NCBI GenBank assembly: GCA_958450325.1 | Contig: OY288257.1 | Location: forward strand, 58,047,938-58,111,937 | Reading direction: 5' to 3' | Source of the DNA: Agrostemma githago | Lineage: Eukaryota > Streptophyta > Magnoliopsida > Caryophyllales > Caryophyllaceae | Length of the DNA stretch: 64,000 bases | Part shown: piece by piece, positions 58,993 to 64,000 of the stretch | Position numbering within the stretch: the stretch's first letter is position 1 | Layout of the letters: each line of letters starts with the position of its first letter | The notes under the pieces: model-generated | Seen by the model: only the letters and a program-made list of their open reading frames with translations | What the model was told of the DNA's origin: nothing | Database searches by the model: none | Translations under genes and position numbers: made by a program

Positions 58993-59599
58993 CCTCGTGG
59001 ACTGGATAGATGTTATTGGAGACGGTCACTGCGGATTCCGTGTCATGGCTCATGCAGTGCACGGTGACCAGAACAGTTATACTCGCCAGAGAAGGGCGTT
59101 GTGGGAGCACATCCATTCCCCCATGTACGACAAGGTGTACGTCTTTGACGCCGACGATCGAGAAGGCGCCATGACCCGTGTAGGTACGGCGGTCCCGTAC
59201 CCGGTAGGCATGGAACATTATCTCGACGACTGCGATCTATTCGGTTTTGCCACAATGAACAACTGGGTTATATGTCGAGTATCCGAGAACCTCACCTGCA
59301 GTACCTACTATCCGTTGCGAGAGATGCCAGGTAATCACCTCCCGTTCGGCGTTATGTGGATAATGCACGTTGAACGCGGGGGACCAGGTCACTGGATGAG
59401 GTTGCGAATGTCTGAGGACTGCCCTATGCCTCCTACACATATCCTTTGGCGAGGCGCGCATGACGGTACTACAGCACATTATCCGGAGTTTTACCGAGCA
59501 CGTCAGGATAGGTGGGTCGAGGAGTGGAATACGTACTTTCCGAGTCAGCAGATTGATCAGAACGACCCAGGTGGTCGGAACAACCCCTTCGACTGTTAG
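58993..59599 (+). pseudogene. OTU-domain end of the MULE transposase gene
   Basis: It continues in frame from 54780 once the nested element is removed. The OTU signature G-D-G-H-C-G-F-R provides the catalytic Cys (with the preceding Asp), and G-H-W-M-R about 120 residues later provides the His, followed by D-C-P-M-P-P. OTU proteases remove ubiquitin or similar modifiers. In plant MULEs such domains are known as fusion partners, with unproven role. It ends at TAG 59597-59599, 357 bp from the end of the convergent PMD gene. Confidence 0.85.
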
Positions 59600-59956
59600 T
59601 GTAGTGTAAATATTAGACCAGCATTTGTATTATATTCATATTTCAGACCAGTGTTGTATTCATTCGTAAATTTTAGAAATCGGCAAATCACACTATTAAG
59701 AAACAAACGAACATAAAAAACATCCGAAATGTAAACATAAACGAGTAGCCAACGTGAACATATTACAAGTCATCCGAAAATCATCTGAAATAAAACATGA
59801 TATCCCTAACTGTTAAGACATATAGAAATTACAAATAAAATGGAAACGAGTACTCAACATAAAAGAGGTACAAATCATCCACAATCATCCGAAATTACAA
59901 GCATGAAATCCGAAACACAGAAGACATAAACAAATTACGAATGAAATCCGAAGCAG
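59600..59956. other. Spacer between the two convergent MULE genes
   Basis: AT-rich 3' flank shared by both genes; no ORF. It probably holds both polyadenylation regions. Confidence 0.6.
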
Positions 59957-62080
59957 TCAACGGCGACCACGTTTCCCCTGGGATCGGGGTGGGCGGTCAC
60001 CCGGGTGGGGGAGAACGGGCCGGAACGACATCAGCAAGTCGTCAAGATACGCATGTCGGGCTTCCGGGTCTTCCAGAAAGTGTTGAGCCGCAGAGAAGCG
60101 CTCCATCAACGAAAGTGCGACCTGAAACAAGGTGGCAAAGGTTAATATAAATAAACATCCAATTAAATATTGTTAAACACCAAAATACCAAAATTATTAC
60201 CTGCTGTGATCCCCCAGCGAGTCTCGCCTGCTCCTGCACATCGGCAGCGGATGGTGGTATGATCATCGGGTGAGAGACTCTCCTGTACCAAGTGAGGTAA
60301 TCCTGAGCCACTTCCCCCGGGTAGTCCACGGGCCGCGAGATCCTCCTAGGGTCAACGCGACTAACCTCGCAACTCGCCCAAGGGTGGTCCTCGTACCCCT
60401 TCCCGAACTCAAGTTGGTACACCCCACTACTCGACCCCGGTCGGTGCACCTTAACCGGCGTAGGCATCGACCACGGTATCGTCTGAACATAGCCTAACTG
60501 TCTGATGACCCGGTCTCCCTGGTAAGGCTCAACAATGTCCATGAATCGCAGTATCCCGTAGAAGGAAGTAGTAACATGCGACGTGTGAGCGTGTCGCACG
60601 AAAGGCTCCCAGCAGACCCGATCTGCAGTCAGTCGGTCAAGTGCACGTCGGTATTCCAACAGCTTGCTATCATGCGCCGTGGGTTTCCCGACGCCTACCC
60701 ACGCACATGCCCGTGGAGAAGTCGACATAATCTGGATCGGTGTCCCCGGCCTAAAGTCGGGGAAGTACTCATAGATCCAGACCTGAAGCAGAGTCAAACA
60801 CCCGGCCAAAGTGGAATCCCCCTCTCTGGAAGCCATCCCTAAACTCCTGTACAGGTATGCCAACGTACCAGCATCCCACGCAAAACGCCGATCGAGTCCA
60901 GGCTGTTCGTCAGTGGGAAGACTGACGGACGAATACGATCACTGGACCTATCCACGAAGAGAAACTCCCCCAATAACGTGATCATGTAACCCTGAATAGT
61001 CTGCTCCTGGGTCCCAGTGCGCATCTTCTCATGCACGGCCCTCGCTAGTACCCCCCCACTCCTGTAAATGGGAGGACCCCCTCCCCTCGCGGGTGTCTTC
61101 AATTGTTCATCGTTCATCCCGAAGAAGTTCCCTACAGCAGCCATCCTATCAGCCAGACCCCCAGTGTCGTTACGAACCACGCAGGGCTCGCCCTCGATAG
61201 GGAGCCCTAAGATCCTAGCGACATCATGCAACATAATGGTCATCTCCCCGAACGGCATGTGGAATGTGTTCGTATCCGGCTGCCACCTCTCGACGAACGC
61301 TGTAAGGAGCAGTACGTCCAAATGGCGTAGAATGCACGTCCGTAGGTGCATCAGGCCAGTCAGTCGGACAGCATCCACTACCTCCTGAAGTCTATCGAAC
61401 GATTCCAACTCCCTTAAAATCCTATAACGGTGGTAGGCCTTCAACAGACTGAGCTCGTGGTCTGGCTCTGACCAAAGCAGACGCGCAACATGACCCCCGA
61501 AACTCGGGATCACCGATGGATCGATGGGACCTCCGGGACTAGGTCCCTGCAGTAACCACGAAGTGTCGCTCCGTGGACGTCGGGAAGCGCTCGAGCCCGT
61601 AGTACCTACACTCCCCTGAAAAGTCCCTCCAGGCCCCTTCCTGTAGACAACGGTCTTACCCTTCCGCGACGTCTCCGTGTCCGTCTCCTGCTCCTGCTCC
61701 CGCTCCCGCTCCTGCTCCTCGGCGTGCTGCTCCGAGAAGTTGTCCGGAAATGCGTGCTGCATCTCAGTCTCATCGAACTCCAGGTCCAGGTCGGCTGACT
61801 GAAACGACCTGGACGGCTCGCGGAGACCACCGCTCGCGGTTCCCTCTGAAGAACTAGCACATGCACCGCTCGTGATAAAGAAAGGTGGAGGAGGAAATTC
61901 CTGTCTCCCCCCCACTAAGGAAGACCCGCCCACCCCATACGCATCAGCCGTCTGTGGTGGCTCCGTGGTAATCGACGGCTCTGGTTGGCCGGTAGGTGGC
62001 GGTCGCGCCCTCTCCCGAGCGCGTGTGGACGCAGTGACTCTCCTACCGTCGACCCGACTACTCTTCCCCTTATCAGCCAT
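59957..62080 (-). pseudogene. Plant mobile domain (PMD) protein carried by the MULE, one frameshift
   Basis: The start ATG is at 62078-62080. Residues 1-190 are low-complexity, with an E/R/Q/T run. The PMD domain begins near residue 200 (L-L-K-A-Y-H-R-Y; F-V-E-R-W-Q-P-D-T-N-T-F-H; G-E-M-T-I-M-L-H-D-V-A-R-I-L-G-L-P). Near 60925 the frame shifts by one base and continues with F-A-W-D-A-G-T-L-A-Y-L-Y-R and L-T-L-L-Q-V-W-I-Y-E, both PMD landmarks. A 79-bp intron (60122-60200, GTAATA...TTTCAG) leads to the last exon (59957-60121). Total about 680 residues. PMD proteins such as MAIN/MAIL1 act in transcriptional silencing and genome stability; the carried copy has unknown function. Confidence 0.85.
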
Positions 62081-63356
62081 CTACTTTTATAATTCGACAC
62101 GGTGAAAAAACAAAACTATGTCACTTGTTAACGTTAATAAGAAATTAATTGAACTTTCTCGTACAATTTTGTAAATTAAAAAGTGTACGAACAGCCGATA
62201 TTGGGAGTTCAAAATCATAGTTAAAATTAATTTGAAATATCAAATTAATGATAACGTATATTCTTCTCAACAAAATTATTTTAAAATGATAATATATTAG
62301 TTGTTAATAATAATATTTAAATTTATACGTAGTATTGTAATTTTTAGCTAATTTTTAACTAATTTCTTCCCAATAATGTTCCCTACGATTTGTTATCTCG
62401 TTGAGGGTCGTCGATTACTTAGTCTTCAGAAGAAGGTTATTTTTTTAGTAAAAACTAGTAACCTTAAAATTAGTACTCATCGTTATCCAATTGAGTAACC
62501 GATTTTAGCGAAACATAACGACTACAAGTTTCTCACTCAATTTGAAGTTTTATACCTATTTTTTAAGCTAAATTGTATTTTTTTTTTAACTAAACAACCC
62601 AATTCAATTCAATAATCAAACACTAAAAAAAATATCATTGACAATTCAATTCATGTCAATTTAATAATCAACTAAATAACAATCAATAACAAACAAATAT
62701 GAAGATACAAAAAAATCATAAAACTTGTATGAAAACTCCCTCCTAATCAAAGATACAAAAATATCGACCCACAAAAACATTTATCGAAAAATAAACTATG
62801 AAAATCGAGACGGATCATAGCGTGTAACATTTATCGAAAAAAAAGGAAAAAACGGCCTAGACGCTCAAAATTGGCGCCGAAGAGACCCTTCAGACGCTCA
62901 AAATTGGCGCCGAAGAGACCCCTCGGACGCTCAAAATTGGCGCCGAAGAGACCCCTCGGACGCCATTTTTGGGCGCCGATGAGGCCTCTCAGACGCCATT
63001 TTTGGGCGCCTAGGGGACCTCGTAGACGCCAGTTTTTGGCGCCGAGGAGGCCTCGCAGACGCCAATTTTGGGCGTCTGAGGTGATTTCCAGCGAACCCCA
63101 ACCCAGATTCCACCCCCATCTTCGCGAAATTCAACCCACAAATCACGAAAACCGACACCAACATTGAACAAAGCATACCATAACTACTCAAATCGTGTAT
63201 TACATGGATTTCGTAAGCATATAATAGTTGCGGGAAATCTAAACTATCAACCTAATACAAATTATAATCAAACTAATCGACTTAAAATCAAACTAATCGA
63301 CTTAAAATAATCAAATACAAACTAAAAAGTAATACAAAATAGACAGATCTACTTAC
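62081..63356 (-). other. Proposed 5'-UTR intron of the PMD gene
   Basis: The donor TCAA|GTAAGT at 63351-63356 and an acceptor GTAG immediately before the ATG bound 1,276 bp. The right subterminal array lies inside. It mirrors the transposase gene at the other end. Confidence 0.45.
62857..63081. repeat. MULE right subterminal array
   Basis: About seven units of AGACGCTCAAAATTGGCGCC and AGACGCCATTTTTGGGCGCC with GAAGAGACCCC or GAGGAGGCCTC spacers. It reads as the inverse of 52239-52488. Confidence 0.85.
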
Positions 63357-63469
63357 TTGACTACGGATTTGGAGTGGGAGTGGAAGCGGTTTTAGATTTG
63401 TAAAACGATTTTTTAGAGAATTATTTGAGAGAGAGAAAGAAGTGAAAGTGAATTATGAGGAGAATGAAG

Positions 63470-63477
63470 TTTATATA
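63470..63477 (-). promoter_or_regulatory. TATA box for the PMD gene
   Basis: Minus sense TATATAAA, ~115 bp upstream of the proposed donor and ~310 bp inside the right TIR. A leader exon at roughly 63357-63440 would follow. Confidence 0.45.
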
Positions 63478-63784
63478 GAAATTTCCTAAACATATTCCCG
63501 GGTTACATTAAGACACGTGTCAAAAACCATTCAAAAGTTAAAACCGGTAATTTTAAATTAGTCGGGGAAATACTAATTACATTAATCCCGAAACTTAATT
63601 AAATTCATTAATCAATGGTACAGAAGGGTAAAAGAGTTACGTTGAGACACGTGCCTCAAAAACCGTTCAAAAGTTCAAAAACCGTAAATTTAATTTACTC
63701 GGAAATATTAATTAGATTAATTAAGAAAATTAATTAATATCATTAATTATAATTACGGAAGGGCAAAAGAGTAAATTCACGTAT

Positions 63785-63822
63785 AAAGCGCCGACGACGT
63801 GGCTGAAATGCCGACGACGAAA
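63785..63822 (-). repeat. MULE right terminal inverted repeat core
   Basis: Exact inverse of 51657-51694, again with the CGTCGTCGGC doublet. Confidence 0.95.
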
Positions 63823-63832
63823 TGTAGTAGTG

Positions 63833-64000
63833 AAATAGTTATGGATGGTTATTTATCCCTAATTATTGAAATTAGAGTTATAGATATCGTTCAATTTTTT
63901 CAATTATCTCAAACCCCTAATTATTGAAATTAGGGTTACAGAAATCGTCCAATTTTCCAATATCATCGATTTCCCCAATTCTAATTATACAAATCATTCA
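63833..64000. other. Flank beyond the MULE
   Basis: AT-rich. It contains two diverged copies of CCTAATTATTGAAATTAG(A/G)G at about 63858 and 63915. No gene. Confidence 0.5.

Larger units (their letters stand above)
51997..59599 (+). pseudogene. MULE transposase-SWIM-OTU protein, frameshifted and split by an LTR element
   Basis: Proposed exon 1 is 51997-52011 (ATG then four codons, donor GTTAGT). After a 722-bp intron, exon 2 starts at 52734 (acceptor TATCAG). In the reading from 52725, a WRKY-GCM1-type zinc region uses C67, C85 and H110/H112. The MULE DDE core has D234 (M-D-A-T-Y), D296 (V-T-D-K) and E412 (I-V-E-S), with C-T-W-H at 319-322. A SWIM finger (C-G-C...C-A-C-H) is broken by a missing base near 54245. 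Coding resumes at 54250 to the LTR element at 54781 and continues from 58993 in the same frame with an OTU cysteine protease (G-D-G-H-C-G-F; His in G-H-W-M-R). Original length about 890 residues. It would have bound the TIRs and catalysed transposition. Confidence 0.85.
51647..63832. mobile_element. Large Mutator-like element with transposase-OTU and PMD genes
   Basis: A perfect 38-bp inverted core at 51657-51694 and 63785-63822, with weaker similarity ~10 bp further out, bounds 12.2 kb (8.0 kb without the nested LTR element). A possible degenerate 9-bp target duplication (AAAATAGGT and GAAATAGTT, 7 of 9) flanks it. GC-rich inverted arrays lie near both ends (52239-52488 and 62857-63081). Two convergent genes are inside: MURA-type transposase fused to SWIM and OTU domains (plus), and a plant mobile domain gene (minus). 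Each has one apparent single-base frameshift. Confidence 0.88.

Noticed and set aside
51530..63960. Similar CATTCAATTTTTTCAATT segments just outside both MULE ends as a long target duplication
   Set aside because: MULEs make about 9-bp duplications; the similarity is short, AT-rich and at different distances from the two ends.

Overview
This window is nuclear DNA of a flowering plant. The evidence is spliceosomal introns, a neprosin-domain gene, plant LTR retrotransposons primed by tRNA-Asp and initiator tRNA-Met, and PIF/Harbinger, Mutator-like (MULE) and Stowaway elements. Frequent TACTCCGTA-like and CTCCCTCC-type repeat ends make me lean weakly to a eudicot such as Caryophyllales, but that is a guess. 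Almost everything recognisable is mobile DNA or its debris. I see no rRNA or tRNA gene and no prokaryotic-type feature.

Layout. (1) 1-10328: an Athila-like Ty3/Gypsy element, 5' LTR cut by the window edge. It keeps gag-protease and an ATHILA-ORF1-like gene but has no reverse transcriptase, RNase H or integrase. It abuts an inverted fragment of a sister LTR (10329-10721). (2) 10.7-25 kb: AT-rich DNA with microsatellites, tandem arrays, a Stowaway MITE and a cluster of (TA)n-flanked elements. (3) A decayed neprosin-family gene on the minus strand has recognisable exons at 37.1, 35.3, 31.1, 25.2 and 15.0 kb. Its introns are packed with transposons: an intact two-gene PIF/Harbinger element (25349-30176) sits in one and a MULE-type MITE (31848-33024) in another. 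(4) 37.7-46.9 kb: a LINE fragment, a duplicated Gypsy gag/LTR derivative, and a complete Copia element (41463-46916) carrying six stop codons but no frameshift. (5) 50494-51196: a Tourist-like MITE. (6) 51647-63832: a 12.2-kb MULE with 38-bp perfect core TIRs. It carries a transposase-SWIM-OTU protease gene on the plus strand and a plant-mobile-domain (PMD) gene on the minus strand, converging tail to tail. The first gene is interrupted by a 4.2-kb non-autonomous LTR element (54781-58987) with apparently identical LTRs and a CCGTA target duplication.

Most interesting points: the two-gene MULE, with subterminal arrays lying in the first introns of both genes; a hairpin plus polypurine-tract module that occurs twice in each of two different LTR elements, with compensatory stem changes; a palindrome array found both upstream of the LTR TATA box and upstream of a TATA-like site before an internal ORF; and the neprosin gene spread over 22 kb of nested transposons. 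No database search or alignment program was available. Family names come from motifs read directly, and boundaries are accurate to a few bases only where LTRs, TIRs, target duplications or splice sites define them.
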